Below are positions 1 through 10,045 of a stretch of DNA of 64,000 bases, piece by piece. Source of the stretch: Macrocystis pyrifera. Its lineage: Eukaryota; Sar; Phaeophyceae; Laminariales; Laminariaceae. Every line of letters starts with the position of its first letter. The stretch's first letter is position 1. The stretch covers positions 17,644,468-17,708,467 of the forward strand of contig JASSKH010000002.1 of assembly GCA_031763025.1 (NCBI GenBank). Reading direction: 5' to 3'. The position numbers and the translations under genes are program-made. The notes under the pieces are model-generated. The model did no database searches, was not told the DNA's origin, and worked only from the letters and a program-made list of their open reading frames with translations.

Positions 1-9
1 TCTACTCGG

Positions 10-513
10 TCATCCGATCATTACCCTGCCAGCAAGCACCACAACAGCAGCAGCAGCAGTAGTGGCCGCCACGACTTCGTTGAATGAGTACGGCAGACGG
101 GTGCTCCCTTGGTCGGGGAGAGGCGGATGCACGGGATGCCCCGGTTCAGCGGTGCCAGCACAGCACCCAGTGCTCTGGCTGGGCGTCTTTCTGCCGGAGT
201 TGCCCCAAACCCATGTCCCCAACACCGCACGCCCCACCTCATCCGGGAACAAGCGGGTAGCGCCAACCCGACCTCTAGTTTTTGGCGGACACGTCTCAGC
301 ACGAGCACGAGACGCGCCATCGTCTATGCCAAGAGCCAAATCCATGGTGTACGCGGGCGCTGTAGCCTGCCGAGCTACGTAGAGAAGCAGCTGCAGCAGC
401 AGCAGCGACGTCCTCCAGCCCATGCGATGTTCTACGTGTTTGTGCACTTGCCGCCTATTTTTATTTCACCCATGTTTTATCCCACGTTGTTCTGGCAAGA
501 AACCCGATATTGA
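10..513. other. GC-rich stretch open on both strands, unassigned
   Basis: Frames on both strands stay open here: plus 62-382 and 109-513, minus 10-447 and 21-320. CAG/CTG runs lie at about 48-62 and 390-408. The long overlapping frames follow from high GC and few stop-forming triplets, so they are weak evidence of a gene. I recognise no domain in any frame. It could be an exon of a spliced gene cut by the window edge, or a repeat fragment. Confidence 0.2.
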
Positions 514-599
514 GTTTTATATTGAGGTATTTGCGTGTACGAAAATCGCGATATTGAATTCGGCGGAAAGAGTCGAAATATCACCCTCTGTTGAGTTTT

Positions 600-1000
600 A
601 CGTATGTCTAATTGGAAATACCCGGGCGATTGATTTAGAAGGCGGACTACTAAGTGCGGACAAAAATGATCGTGGGACTGTCATTTAATTGGCATAGTCC
701 GGGCAATTGATTTAGAAGACGGTCTACATGTTGGAATTGCCCCAACAACTGATGTGGAAGTCGGTCTATTAATCGTAATTGTCGGGACAATTGATTCAGG
801 AGACGGTCTATCAATTGTATTTGTCCGGACAGTGGAAGGGGGAGGCTGTATACTAGTTGGAATTGTCGGGACGCTTGATTTAGGAGACGGTCAATCAATT
901 GTAATTGTCCGGACCGTTAATTTTGGAGATTGTCCATCAGTTGGAATTGTCTGGAGCATATATTGTGGAGACTGCCTACTAACTGAAATTATGTGAAGTT
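600..1000. repeat. 42-bp minisatellite, about 8 degenerate units
   Basis: Units beginning GGAGACGG or variants start at 714, 756, 799, 841, 883, 925 and 967, spaced 42 bp apart with one 43-bp step. An earlier degenerate unit begins near 637. Each carries a core close to CAATTGTAATTGTCCGGAC. Because 42 is a multiple of three, frames on both strands (754-996 plus, 650-898 minus) stay open as 14-residue repeats. These frames are by-products of the repeat, not evidence of a gene. Confidence 0.9.
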
Positions 1001-1715
1001 TTTCGGGCACTTTCAATCACTCGAAATTGTCTTGACAATGGGGCCACGTGGGGTCTATTGACATAAAATATCTGGACAATATAGCTCGACGAGTTTCGAT
1101 TAAGCGAAACTAGGGGCCATAGTAGACAGTCAACTGTAATAGGAAACTATTAAAAGACAATCAGAGTATTGTCTATTGTCCAGCATGTGGTATACCTGGT
1201 ATATATCATGATGTAGGAGGTCGGCTCTCGGAGGTTTGAAAGTCGATTGCGTACTGCTGTACGTTTTTCGCCAAAACCGAGCTAGCCTAAGATGAGGTCT
1301 GCCTTAGGGTGCGCCGTTTGCTGGACGCGCGTCACCTTGCTCGCCTCTCCCGACCCTGCCAAGGGAGGTCCCGGCCGAGCTCGGGAGCTAGTGGCACTTT
1401 CGCTTTCTCAACAAAACTAACGGTTCCGATTTCAGGCGTCTAGTCCTGCATTCAGACACACATCAATCTTAGCACCATCGAATCACAAAATATGGCTCAG
1501 CAGATGAACCACCTGCATTGTGTATGAACGATTGTAGGTTCGAACTCCCCCGCAAGCACATTTTTTGTTATTTTGTGTGTCCTTCTCCTGTATTTTATTG
1601 GCATCATGTATTTTCTACTATGTGCTGCTGTTTGTTGTTGACAAATGAGGACAATACTGTTTTATCACTTCGAAAATGTATACTTGGTATGGATAATATG
1701 CACTTTTTTGGCATG
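1000..1715. other. No gene seen
   Basis: Unique-looking sequence with AT-rich parts and a GC-rich piece at about 1,300-1,395. It holds one copy of the dispersed 9-mer TACCTGGTA (1,193-1,201). The short frame at 1,518-1,724 has no recognisable domain. Confidence 0.4.
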
Positions 1716-1900
1716 CTGCTCTAAGGCGGCCGAGGGCTCTTTCTCGCACTTTCGGCTGCGGGGCAAGCATAGGGGCCGTGGGTACAATACGACGCATGTC
1801 TGGATTCCCCGAGCACCGTGGCGGTGCTCGGGGCACTGAACGTCGCTGAGCTGGCTCCAAAAACCAAGGGATTGCTTTCCGCCTCGCCGAGTCGAGTAGG
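1715..1900 (-). repeat. Composite 'GGCCCGGCCGGG' repeat, fragment on minus strand
   Basis: The reverse complement matches the end of the composite repeat at 43.9-44.1 kb, sharing the block CTTGCCCCGCAGCCGA followed by a GCGAGA-rich piece. It is shorter than the other copies and carries an internal 11-bp hairpin at 1,807-1,833 that the other copies lack in this form. Confidence 0.7.
1807..1833. other. Perfect inverted repeat, 11-bp stem
   Basis: The left arm CCCCGAGCACC (1,807-1,817) pairs perfectly with GGTGCTCGGGG (1,823-1,833) across a 5-base loop. It lies inside a composite-repeat fragment. No T-run follows, so a bacterial-type terminator is not implied. Confidence 0.85.
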
Positions 1901-1999
1901 TGACATGGAAAACCCCACTATTTTTTTTTCATGAGTAAATAGCTCGCCACCCTCGAACACTTTTTTGGGCCCCCTTTGCTGTACATATGTTTTTAACCT

Positions 2000-2075
2000 C
2001 CGCAGAAGTAGCAGTAGCAGCAGCAGCAGCAGACGTACAGCAGTAACAGCAGTAACAGCAGTATACATCTGTCGG
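2000..2075. repeat. CAG/CAGTAA triplet microsatellite
   Basis: A run of AGCAGTAGCAG triplets followed by CAGTAACAG steps. It gives short poly-Ala or poly-Leu-like frames on the minus strand with no further coding signal. Confidence 0.85.
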
Positions 2076-2089
2076 CCGTCGTATCTGTT

Positions 2090-2345
2090 GCACCAAGCCC
2101 TTTGATGGGTGGTGTACACCCAACACCGAGGACGTTCGTGACCGCAAAAATGCTTCCCTCCGTCCGCCTATACCTGGGAGACATTGGCACCAGGTATCTA
2201 GGTGTTGGTGTCATACCTATAATAGCTAGTCTAGTCACACGCTCCCAGCAGCAGGTAATCGCAACGGGCATTAGCCACAGAGCCAGGCCCATACTGCCTC
2301 CCGTCTCGCCGTACTGCCCCCTGTCTCGGTGCGGCACCGCATACA
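2090..2345. repeat. Dispersed repeat P, copy 1
   Basis: It matches 2,565-2,850 in the same orientation, about 500 bp downstream. Shared blocks are the ACACC..GAGCACGTACGTGACC region, CTTCCCTCSGTCCG, ATACCTATAATA and CAGCAGGTAATCGCA. The open minus-strand frame 1,993-2,367 covers it, but copy 2 does not keep the same frame, so coding is doubtful. Confidence 0.75.
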
Positions 2346-2564
2346 GTCCACACTGCTCGACTGCCAATACGACGAGCTGTGTGCACTACCAAAAACAAAG
2401 AATTTTCTCTGATATTTCTCTGCGTTAAAATCTCAAAGCTGAAATTTTTTGAAATCCCCCGCATTTTTCCTGTTTGGTTTTTTATCAACCTCAGCAGCAG
2501 CAGGTACAGCAGCACCAAAACACGTCTGTCGAGTGTCGCGAGTGATACATGTTTCACGTAGCCC

Positions 2565-2850
2565 TTTGACGTACACCACACATCTTACACCGAGCACGTA
2601 CGTGACCACACACCTCATACCGAGCACGTACGTGACCACAAAATTGCCTCCCTCGGTCCGTCTTCCTGGGGGAAACTGACACCAGATATCTACTGTATAG
2701 GTAGGTATCATACCTATAATAACGAGTCGTCCAGTCGCACACTCTCAGCAGCAGGTAATCGCACCGGCGGGCAAGAGCCACAGAGCCAGGCGCATTCTGC
2801 CGCCCGTCTCCCTCTAACCCCCCTGTCTCGGTGTGCATCTGGCATAGTAG
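2565..2850. repeat. Dispersed repeat P, copy 2
   Basis: Second copy of the repeat at 2,090-2,345. It contains an extra internal direct duplication of about 28 bp around 2,588-2,642: the block ACCGAGCACGTACGTGACCA occurs twice back to back. Confidence 0.75.
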
Positions 2851-3015
2851 TAGTAGTATAGTAGTGGTAGTAGTACAGTAGTACTACGTAGCATAAACAG
2901 TACGTAGTATTTAATAGTAGCAGCAGTATTAGTAGTATAGTTGTAGTAGCGGCAGTAGTTTTTACAAAAGTAGCAGCACTCATCGTAGTAGCAGTAGTAG
3001 TACTGGTAATAGTAG
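2842..3015. repeat. TAG/GTA microsatellite, imperfect
   Basis: Dense TAGTAG and GTAGTA triplets with interruptions. On the minus strand this reads as Tyr/Thr-rich frames (2,714-2,983; 2,814-3,137), which are composition artefacts. Confidence 0.9.
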
Positions 3016-3708
3016 GTATAGTAGTAGTGTCGCCGTTGCCGCGAGTCTGCTGCTGTAACCATGAGTGTATTGTACTGCTTTTGACATTCTTTGATTAGAC
3101 GTATACATGGAGAGAACTTTTCATGACAAGTCAACATACCTTTTCATGATGCCCTCCATCGTATGTAGACCGGTTGCCGCCTATTGATGTTAAAAGTGAT
3201 GTTAGAGTTCTGCTGTTCCCACGATTCAGCTGCTGTTGCCGTGAGTACATATTTGACAGTCATTGTAGTTTTTTTATGATGAAAAGATGCAGAAACTTTT
3301 TCATCGTGCCCCAACCAAACGCACACCTGTACATGAATGAATACAGAGAAGCTGCTTCCAACTAATATCAATAGTGATGTTATTGGTTATTTAACCTTTT
3401 TGTATTATTCGGGCTGTTTTTGACACGCAGGTATAAAATTCTGAAGTACTGTAGTTAGTATCGTATATAATACGTGTAGTATTAGTATTTTACTCCATGG
3501 TACCGAGTATATGCTGCTTCTATTAATGCTTGTCCAATAGTAGCAGTAGTACCTGTACTATAAGTAGTAGCTGTAGTCGTAGTCGTTGTGATGTCCGCTA
3601 TTGCTGTTGATGCCGTCTGTATGCTGCTTCTACCCGGCCAACAGCAGTACATGCCCTCAACCGTATATAATATTGATATGTAGCCTGGACATTTACAAAA
3701 TATTAATA
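3015..3708. other. No gene seen
   Basis: AT-rich sequence with scattered TAGTAG and ATGCTGCTTCTA motifs. The short frames at 3,144-3,371 and 3,601-3,900 have no recognisable domain. Confidence 0.4.
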
Positions 3709-3744
3709 GTCGTCGTACGTATGTATATACCCCAGGTAGGGTAC

Positions 3745-4125
3745 TTATTTAATTATTTTGATATGCTGTATGTCTGTACTCGTATGTACGAAAGAGAAAG
3801 CACAGCAGCACGGGACAGCAGCAGTATCGCAAAAACAATAAAAATGAAACCGAAAATTTCGGAAAGCAAAAAAAAAAAAAACCCTTCCCCTCTCGTGTAA
3901 TAATTTCCTGCCTGATTGGAACACCTTACACCGGTCAAACAGAAAACAACAAACAAACAGCAGAGTTTCTCTCTCAGCCTCGTACGCCGCCCGCCCCTCT
4001 CGCGACCGTCTCGCAACCGATTCGGTCCGGGTAAAGCTTTCCTCCCTCTCTGCCACAGTGAGCCCCGTCGCCCGCCTCGTGTGAGGCCCGGTGCTCACCG
4101 TGGCCATCGTTCGCCAGCTCGACAA
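3745..4125 (-). CDS. ORF1 of bidirectional repeat, copy A
   Basis: 126 codons. The conserved part reads RATGLTVAEREESFTRTESV, followed by a Trp/Arg-Ser-Arg, Gly-Arg-Ala-Ala-Tyr-Glu block. This matches ORF1 of copies B and C closely and parts of D and E. The amino end differs from B and C by a frame change near the start. The carboxyl tail is Phe-rich because it reads through an A-run on the other strand. No known family is recognised, and function is unknown. It faces away from ORF2 across a centre of about 150 bp. Confidence 0.35.
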   Translation of the reverse strand: MSSWRTMATVSTGPHTRRATGLTVAEREESFTRTESVARRSREGRAAYEAERETLLFVCCFLFDRCKVFQSGRKLLHERGRVFFFFAFRNFRFHFYCFCDTAAVPCCCAFSFVHTSTDIQHIKIIK

Positions 4126-4281
4126 AGTTGGTGCTCAGACTGCCTCGCTCTCTCTGTGATTTTGAGTTTCGTCGAACAAACAAGCACCGCTTGAATTTTA
4201 TTTCGCATATAAAAAACGACCCTTATATACTCGTACATAGTATCACCGGAACCACACCAGGAGGCCAGACAGAGCCCATCC

Positions 4282-4533
4282 ATGCTTACATCGTGTCTCG
4301 AGGCACACGCGACGCCTAGCCACGAGAAACGGCGACCGCGCTCCTTCCAACCCCCCCTCTACCCGCCACCATCCTCTGGCACCCGCGACGGTGCCGCGCT
4401 CGCCCGCGGAGCCGTGGTCGGAGTACACGCACGCACACGAAACGGAAGAAGAAAAAAGGAAAAAATGACAGAAAGTGCCAATAGAAATGGAGAAAACGAA
4501 AACGAAGAACCGCTGGAAAGGTCCGGCAAGTAA
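4282..4533 (+). CDS. ORF2 of bidirectional repeat, copy A (frameshifted)
   Basis: 83 codons. It starts SCLEAHATPSHE as in the other copies, then leaves the common frame because of an inserted base, ending in a Lys/Asn/Glu-rich tail. Compared with copies C and F the product is altered after about 13 residues. Function is unknown. Confidence 0.25.
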   Translation: MLTSCLEAHATPSHEKRRPRSFQPPLYPPPSSGTRDGAALARGAVVGVHARTRNGRRKKEKMTESANRNGENENEEPLERSGK

Positions 4534-4611
4534 TAAAAGGAGGCGATTCCCAAGTGGGAGCTCTGAGAGGCCAGGGATGTACCAACCGAGCAAGCTCAGA
4601 GATGGAGATAT

Positions 4612-4995
4612 CTGTAAGTCGTTCTATAGATGTGATCTGTATTGATGGGATTCGTATCATCCAGATATTTATCGCCTGGGTGGGATCTATATCATCGATA
4701 TATGTGTGATCCTTGATGATCTGAACACCTCTACCGGGTGGGGTCTGCACTCCATGAACTGCACATGATAATCGAGCATACACGTACCCGGATCAAGCTT
4801 TGGGTAAGTTGATCTGGTCTGAAGGATCTGTACGATTTGCAGGACCTGTATAATGTAGATGTATCACCCTTTTTAGGTTGGATGAGATCTGCTTGATCTT
4901 TGTGATTGCACTTGCGTGGCGGGCGGGATCTGTACGATCTGATTGCCATGTGTGCATGATGTAGAGGATCTGCATGATCTGAAGGATCGATATTA
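4612..4995. repeat. GATCTG minisatellite, block 1
   Basis: Degenerate repeats of a core close to GATCTGTATGATCTGCA. The minus strand reads through several frames without stops (4,731-5,045; 4,793-4,975), rich in Asp-His-Thr-Asp and Arg-Ser-Tyr. Block 2 at 6,580-7,800 is the same family. The two blocks flank LINE-1. Confidence 0.9.
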
Positions 4996-5027
4996 TCTAC
5001 ACACGATTCAGTGAACACCCAGCTATT

Positions 5028-6084
5028 TTGAGGAACTTGGTTCACCTCGAGGAAGACCTCGGCGAGGACGGGGTGAAGGTTGACCCACTAACTTGCGTAC
5101 GGAGGGCAGTATGGGGTACGCTGTACGCGGACGATGCAGGCATTGTGTCCAAGTCGGCGGAAGGCCTTGCGAAGATGATGACCGTCATTGTGACCATTTT
5201 CGACGCAGCAGGCCTCACCGTATCCGAAAAAAAAAACGGAGACTATGCTGCTGCGGACACCGAATCAGGCACCCCAGACCTCACCACTCGTCATTCAAGC
5301 GGCGGGACAGAGACATAGTCAGACGATGCAGTTTTTGTATCTGGGCGGTCTTGTCGTCGCAAGCGCTGACATTATGCCAGAGATCACACGACGGATTCGA
5401 CTCGCATGGGCATGCTACAATCGGTTCAAACGGGAACTGTATGATATGGAGGATGCCCCGTTCACTCTAAAAGTGCGCATGCTAAAGGCCGAGGTGATGG
5501 AGACCCTGCTGTACGGGTGCGTGACGTGGACTCTTGGTCAGGAGCACTTCGCTGGACTCCGAACGGCACACCACAAACTCCTACGGATCATTGGCTTCCA
5601 GCGCCGGCAACGCACTGACCACCTCATGTCGTACGCCAAGGCCCTCAGAAAGCCACGATGCGAGAGCGTTGAGACGACCATCCGCTAAAGACGCCTCCTC
5701 TTTGCGGGGGCCGTACAGCGGGCGACCAATGAGCGGCTGACCCGCCGGGTGATGTTTGGGAGGATGGCTGGTAGGGAGAACCCAGGACCAGGCCGACCGG
5801 AAAAGACCTGGGCCCAATGTCTAGCAGACGACCTCAGGGTTTTCCAAGCCACCGAGGGGTCCACGGAAAGCTCCCCTCTGCTGTTCGGAGTAGAAACGGT
5901 GTTATGGCCGAGGGCGGCTAAGAAGAGCGGGAAGTGGTACCGGGGGGTCGTCGACGCGGCGGACTGTTTCATGGCGAGGTGGCACAGGGACGAGGCACAG
6001 AGGAGCCGGCTACGCCACGCAGCTGACGACGCCAAGAACGGCGACAACGGGAGGGGGGGGGGGGAGGAAGGGCAGCCGTACTGA
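5028..6084 (+). pseudogene. LINE-1: non-LTR retrotransposon, RT motif C to C-terminus
   Basis: 5'-truncated copy covering the last third of a LINE ORF2. The frame opens at MRNLVHLEEDLGEDG. The polymerase motif C reads LYADDAGIVSKSAEGLAKMM, with intact catalytic YADD codons at 5,124-5,135. A run of ten A at about 5,226-5,235 shifts the frame, and reading resumes at MLLRTPNQ (5,245). Then come the MQFLYLGGL, LKVRMLKAEV, TLLYGCVTW and RRLLFAGAV landmarks typical of this LINE group. An in-frame TAA lies at 5,686. The end holds KKSGKWYRGVVDAADCFMAR, then a G-run and GGAGGAAG. Two clear lesions make it dead. The family role is target-primed reverse transcription. Confidence 0.92.
6053..6064 (+). 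other. Poly-G tract at the LINE 3' end
   Basis: Twelve G followed by AGGAAG. All three LINE copies carry a G-rich tract followed by purines near the end of the coding region (14,165-14,173 in LINE-2; about 57,965-57,975 on the minus strand in LINE-3), so it belongs to the family. It could form a G-quadruplex; that is inference. Confidence 0.6.
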
Positions 6085-6089
6085 TACAG

Positions 6090-6580
6090 CTGTCGACGAA
6101 TGCAGAAATGAAATGATAGATCGGGTGGCTGGGTATCGGTTCGACTACAGTAGCTCTTATAGACTGTTGCCTGTAGCTCCCTCTCTTTCGTGTCGCTTCG
6201 TCCGCCCAGCAGATATCTGTCCTTCCTGAGTATGTATGCTGTCCGTCTGGCAGTCTCTCTGAAGTCATTGCGTCGGTTGTATTCTGTTTACATTTCAAAT
6301 TTTTGTTTTTTTGGTTTTATTGTCTTTTTGCTCTTATTTTTTGGTCCTGCTTGTGTTGTTGTGTTCTCGTACCCGGTACGCTGACATTTCACTTGCTTGA
6401 CACTTAAATTTGCGATTATTTTTATTTTTTATTTTTTGGTCTTCCTCTGTCTCACACAGTCTGACCACGGAATCAGTATCTCTCGAGGTTAAGGAATCAG
6501 GACGGACACTGGGTGTACTGATGAAGCTGGGTAGAAAGGACGATTTAATGTGAAGACAACAACAACAACAACTCCAACAA
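6090..6580. other. No gene seen; T-rich stretch
   Basis: Follows LINE-1. T-rich at 6,290-6,450, with a short ACAACAACA run at about 6,556-6,570. It may be the LINE 3' untranslated region, but there is no second copy in the window to compare. Confidence 0.35.
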
Positions 6581-7810
6581 GTTTGCCTGGGGAGATATGT
6601 ATGTTCCGTATTATTTGCACTTGTGTGCCAGGTGGGATCTGGATGGTCTCAATGACATGCACATGTTTAGCCGGAGTGGGATCTGTCTGGTTACAATTTT
6701 CATAGATGCGTACCTGAGTGGAATCTGTGTGATCCGTACAATTTGTACATATTGACCGGGATGGGATCTGTCCGATCTGCCTTATCCGTACATCATTAGC
6801 GACATGGGGTCTGTAAGATCTACATGATCTGCACATGTTTATCGGTGGGTGTTTATGATCCGCAGTATCTGTATAATCTCCAGGATCTGTATGATTTGCC
6901 TGAGTGGAGTCTGTGTGATCTGCATGATCTGTACGCCGGGATGGTATATGTACGATTTGCATGATCTGGACATTTTTATCCGCGGGTCCGCATGATCTGC
7001 GGGATTTCTGTATGATCTGGAGGATCTGTAAAATCTGGATACTTCACACCTGTTTACAGCATGTTTAGCCGGGGTGGGGTCTGTTTGAGGTAGATATTGC
7101 ACAGGTGTAAACCTGAGTGGGATCTGTGTGATCCGATGAGCTGTACATCTTGACCGGGTTGGGGTCTGTACGATCCGCAGGATCTGCATGATCTGCGGTG
7201 TCTGTATGATCTACCTGAGTGGAATCTGTGTGATCTGATCTGTACACCTTGACCGGGATGGGGTGTGTACATCTGCAGGATCTTTATGATCTGCAGGATT
7301 TGTATACGGGAACTGTATGATGAAGTAGATACTTCACACGTTTGTACCTGAGCGGACAAGTTGGAGGATTTCTGTATGATCTGCGGAATCTGTAAAATCT
7401 GGATACTTCACACTTATTTACATCTTGTTTAGCCGGGATGGGGTCTGTATGAGGTAAATATTTCACACGTGTATATACCTGAGTGGGAAGTTGATCTGTG
7501 TGATCTGTACATATGTGTGATCTGCTGGATCTGTATGATCTACTTGAGTGGAATCTGTGTAATTTGTACGATATGTTCACCTTGACCGGGATGGGGTCTG
7601 TACGATCTGCATTATCTGCATATGTTTATCGGTGGGTTTGCTCATCCAGATTTATCGGTGGGTTTGCATGACCTGCAGGATTTATATGATTGTATGATCT
7701 GTAACATTTGACAAGTGTGTACCTGAGTGGGATCTTGATCTGCGTGATCTGTACATTTTTACCGGGTCGGACCTGTATGATCTGCATGGACTGCACATGC
7801 TTCGTCGGGA
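6580..7810. repeat. GATCTG minisatellite, block 2, with higher-order unit
   Basis: Short units such as GATCTGTATGATCTGCA are arranged in a longer unit of about 368 bp. The block GGATTTCTGTATGATCTG followed by GGATACTTCACAC and TTTAGCCGGGRTGGGG occurs at about 6,998 and again at 7,366. Long minus-strand frames (6,489-6,962; 6,839-7,189; 7,054-7,359; 7,284-7,580) are open in more than one frame at once, which points to stop-free repeat composition rather than a gene. Confidence 0.9.
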
Positions 7811-7949
7811 AGATCAATATTCAAATCGAGCTCGAAAATGAGTTGATGGACAACCTCAACACGAGCAACGCAATTAACACCTCGTACAAAGTATACTGGT
7901 ACAAGAAGTAGAAGCCAGGGTGTGATAAAATCATCAGTCGCACGGACAC

Positions 7950-8345
7950 AAAAAAACTAAGGGTAGCAGCGAGGAAAGCAACCTGCGCCAGCAGCAACAG
8001 CAGCAGCTATACTATGATAATGTGCAGCAGCAGCGGCATCGGCAGGAGCAGCAAGATAAGCAACCGTGTAACACGGGCAAAAAAAAAAAAATGGGTAGCA
8101 GTAAGAGAAGCAACCTTGCGCCAGCAGCAACAGCAGCAGTAGCAGCTATACCGTGGTTGTGTGCAGCAGTGTGCAGCAGCAGCGGCAGGAGCAGGAGCAG
8201 CAAGACAAGAAACCGCGTGCCATGGGCAAAAAAAAAAAAAAAGGCAAGTAGCAAGAAAATCAACCTGCGCCAGCAACAGCAGCAGCTATACCGTGATTGC
8301 GCGCCGCAGCGGCGGCAGCAATAGGAGTACAAAAAAAAAAAAAGC
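7950..8345. repeat. Three tandem CAG-rich units ending in poly-A
   Basis: Units at about 7,960-8,092, 8,093-8,240 and 8,241-8,345. Each contains GCAACCTGCGCCAGCAGCAA or a close variant, CAGCAGCAGC and AGCTATACCGTG, and each ends in about 13 A. Plus-strand frames read poly-Gln and minus-strand frames poly-Leu/Cys. I see no gene. Confidence 0.9.
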
Positions 8346-8439
8346 AATCGTCGTATGATCGTGTAGTATGCAGCTATTTTGAAATGAGCAGTTTCTTCAT
8401 CAAAAAGCCAGAACGGTATTTTTGCAATAAAAAATACCA

Positions 8440-8935
8440 AGATCCGGGTAGGTTTGCAAGCCTATTGCACGAAAAAAGATAACACGAGACCACGATCACT
8501 CGATTGCGTCACGAGCAAGAGAACACGCGCACGGCGTGGCCAAGCAGTCACGAGCACACGAGCACTCAGCAGCAACAGCGGCACTCAGCAGCATTCGAAC
8601 AACAATCGACTCGAGCAGCGCTCGTATGCCTGTTGTTGCTGTTGATGTACTGTTGTGTACTCCTCGAGCCGCACTCGAGCGCACTAGCATGACTAGGTTT
8701 CTAGGCCTATTGCGCCGAAAAAAAAGAACACGAGAGCACGAGCACTCGATTGCTCGACTCGAGCAGCACTCGACGCGAGCAGCACTCGTACGCCGGTTGT
8801 TGCTGTTGGTGTACCGCTGCGTACCGCTCGAGCAACACTCGAGCGCACAAGCACGAATGAGCTCGAGCAGCACCGTATAGCAGCGAGAAGCTAGAATAAC
8901 AAAGTATCTGCAGCTAAAAGTACGAAGATCCGGGT
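8440..8935. repeat. Tandem duplication, CACGAGCACTCGAGCA-rich
   Basis: Two units of about 245 bp (8,440-8,690 and 8,691-8,930), each opening with a GTAGGTTT or CTAGGTTT block then CCTATTGCRCCGA. Both carry ACACGAGA, repeated CACTCGAGCAGCACTCG and TTGTTGCTGTTG. Overlapping frames on both strands are composition effects. Confidence 0.85.
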
Positions 8936-9170
8936 AGGTTTCCAAGCCCCTGGATGGCTTTCGGAAGTGGGACCCCATCCCTTGAGTTGCCTGCTGGGTC
9001 ACGCGACTTTGACCACCTAAAGCATGTGCCACGGAGCCCGGCCGGGGCCAACGTTTGCACCGTACCGTCCACGTTGCCCACCTGCGGGCCCCATAGCAGG
9101 AAGCACGAGAAAAGACCCGCGGCCAGACGAGAAAAGTGAACTATTCCGGAAAAAACGGCCATTTGGTACA
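8935..9170 (+). repeat. Composite 'GGCCCGGCCGGG' repeat, copy
   Basis: Matches 43,975-44,160: CGCGACTTTGA, a CCACGGRGCCCGGCCGGGG block, GAGAAAAGACCCGCGGCC and TTCCGGAAAAAA follow in the same order. Divergence is considerable. Confidence 0.75.
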
Positions 9171-9374
9171 AAGTAATACCTATTTATAGAAGTGCTGCTG
9201 TTACTGCTGTTCTACGAACAAGTGCCAGTACATAGGTAGGAAACAACGGCATCCTGAAGTAGTCTCCGAGAGGGGAAACGGCAAAGGAACCAGACGAGAG
9301 CGATAATACATTATGGTATTTCGATACATTTGAGTCGGCTTGTCGCGCCACTTCGTTATCGTCTCTCTGTTTAA

Positions 9375-9560
9375 CCTGTTTTTTTCTTTGCCGGATCCCA
9401 ACATTTACTACTGGTTCTTTGAATCTGATTCCAGCACTTTATTTCTCTTCACTCAAAGATGTACCCCTTGGCAGTACTGTCGCATTTACAGCCTCGAGTT
9501 AACTACATCCTCAGTCATTACGGGCACGCGCGGAGTCGCGACCAAGCCCCCCTTTAACAC
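9375..9560 (+). repeat. Dispersed repeat H, copy 1
   Basis: Matches the minus strand of 31,635-31,860. Shared blocks are CTTTGCCGGAT, ATCTGATTCCA, TTCACKCAAA, CATTTACRGCCTCGA, CTACATCCTC and GTCATTACG. A third, partial relative lies at 62,090-62,230. Read in frame, one part gives IYYWFFESDS, which recalls a stretch found in serine carboxypeptidases. The match is too short to call. Confidence 0.7.
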
Positions 9561-9609
9561 GTATAACATTTTCTGTCCGATGTTCAGACGCGCACGACAA
9601 GGCTCTTCT

Positions 9610-10045
9610 GTTGTCCAATAGCGGTAAGATGGCTACACTGCCACGAAACAGCAGTACGAGTACACGAATGGTGTACGATAAACATGGATGCGTACACACT
9701 ACGCTGGTAGCTTCTATTGGCGTGATACTGTCGTCCAGTTTTAGTATGATACTGTTACTAAACACGTTCCACTGTCGCCCAACACCAGTGTGGTGACGCC
9801 TTCAATAGGTTCTACTGCCGTCCAACAGTAGCCTGAAAACGTTATCGATTGTACATAAAAGTAGGATCTATCGTCACCCAACAATAGTATTTTGCTAATA
9901 GCTTCTACTATTGTCTAACAAAACGGCGATAAGGCTCTCGGTACGTTGTACTGGCATCCCGACAGTAGCACGACAAGACAGTGACTGCCGATAGGTTACT
10001 GCCGTCCACTAAGTGGCAGAACGATGAATGATAGGGTTACTATAG
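9610..10045. repeat. Decayed TACTG..GTCCAACAGTA minisatellite
   Basis: A motif close to GGTTCTACTGCCGTCCAACA recurs every 40-70 bp (9,620, 9,716, 9,806, 9,866, 9,900, 9,945, 9,995). Relatives recur at 10,750-10,880, 12,790-12,880 and 15,750-16,030. No frame is conserved. Confidence 0.75.

Larger units (their letters stand above)
3708..4612 (+). repeat. Bidirectional two-ORF repeat, copy A
   Basis: First of six copies (A here; B 36,216; C 37,388; D 39,318; E 41,005; F 47,805). In this orientation the element holds GTACGTATGTA, an A-rich tract, TTCCTGCCTGATTGGAACA, a minus-strand ORF1 region, a central AT-rich segment with CGACCCTTATATA, a plus-strand ORF2 starting near GGAGGCCAGACAGAGCC, and an end with AGCTCTGAGAGGCCAGG. 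Copy A lacks the GC-hairpin end seen in B, C and F. It also has one extra base after CACGAG that shifts ORF2 into another frame. The transposition class is unknown. Confidence 0.85.

Noticed and set aside
10-513. Four overlapping frames of 99-145 codons as a gene
   Set aside because: Frames on both strands are open because of GC-rich composition. No domain, so only the stretch is reported.
7996-8440. Poly-Gln, poly-Leu and Cys-rich frames as real proteins
   Set aside because: They are the three readings of CAG-rich tandem units with poly-A ends.
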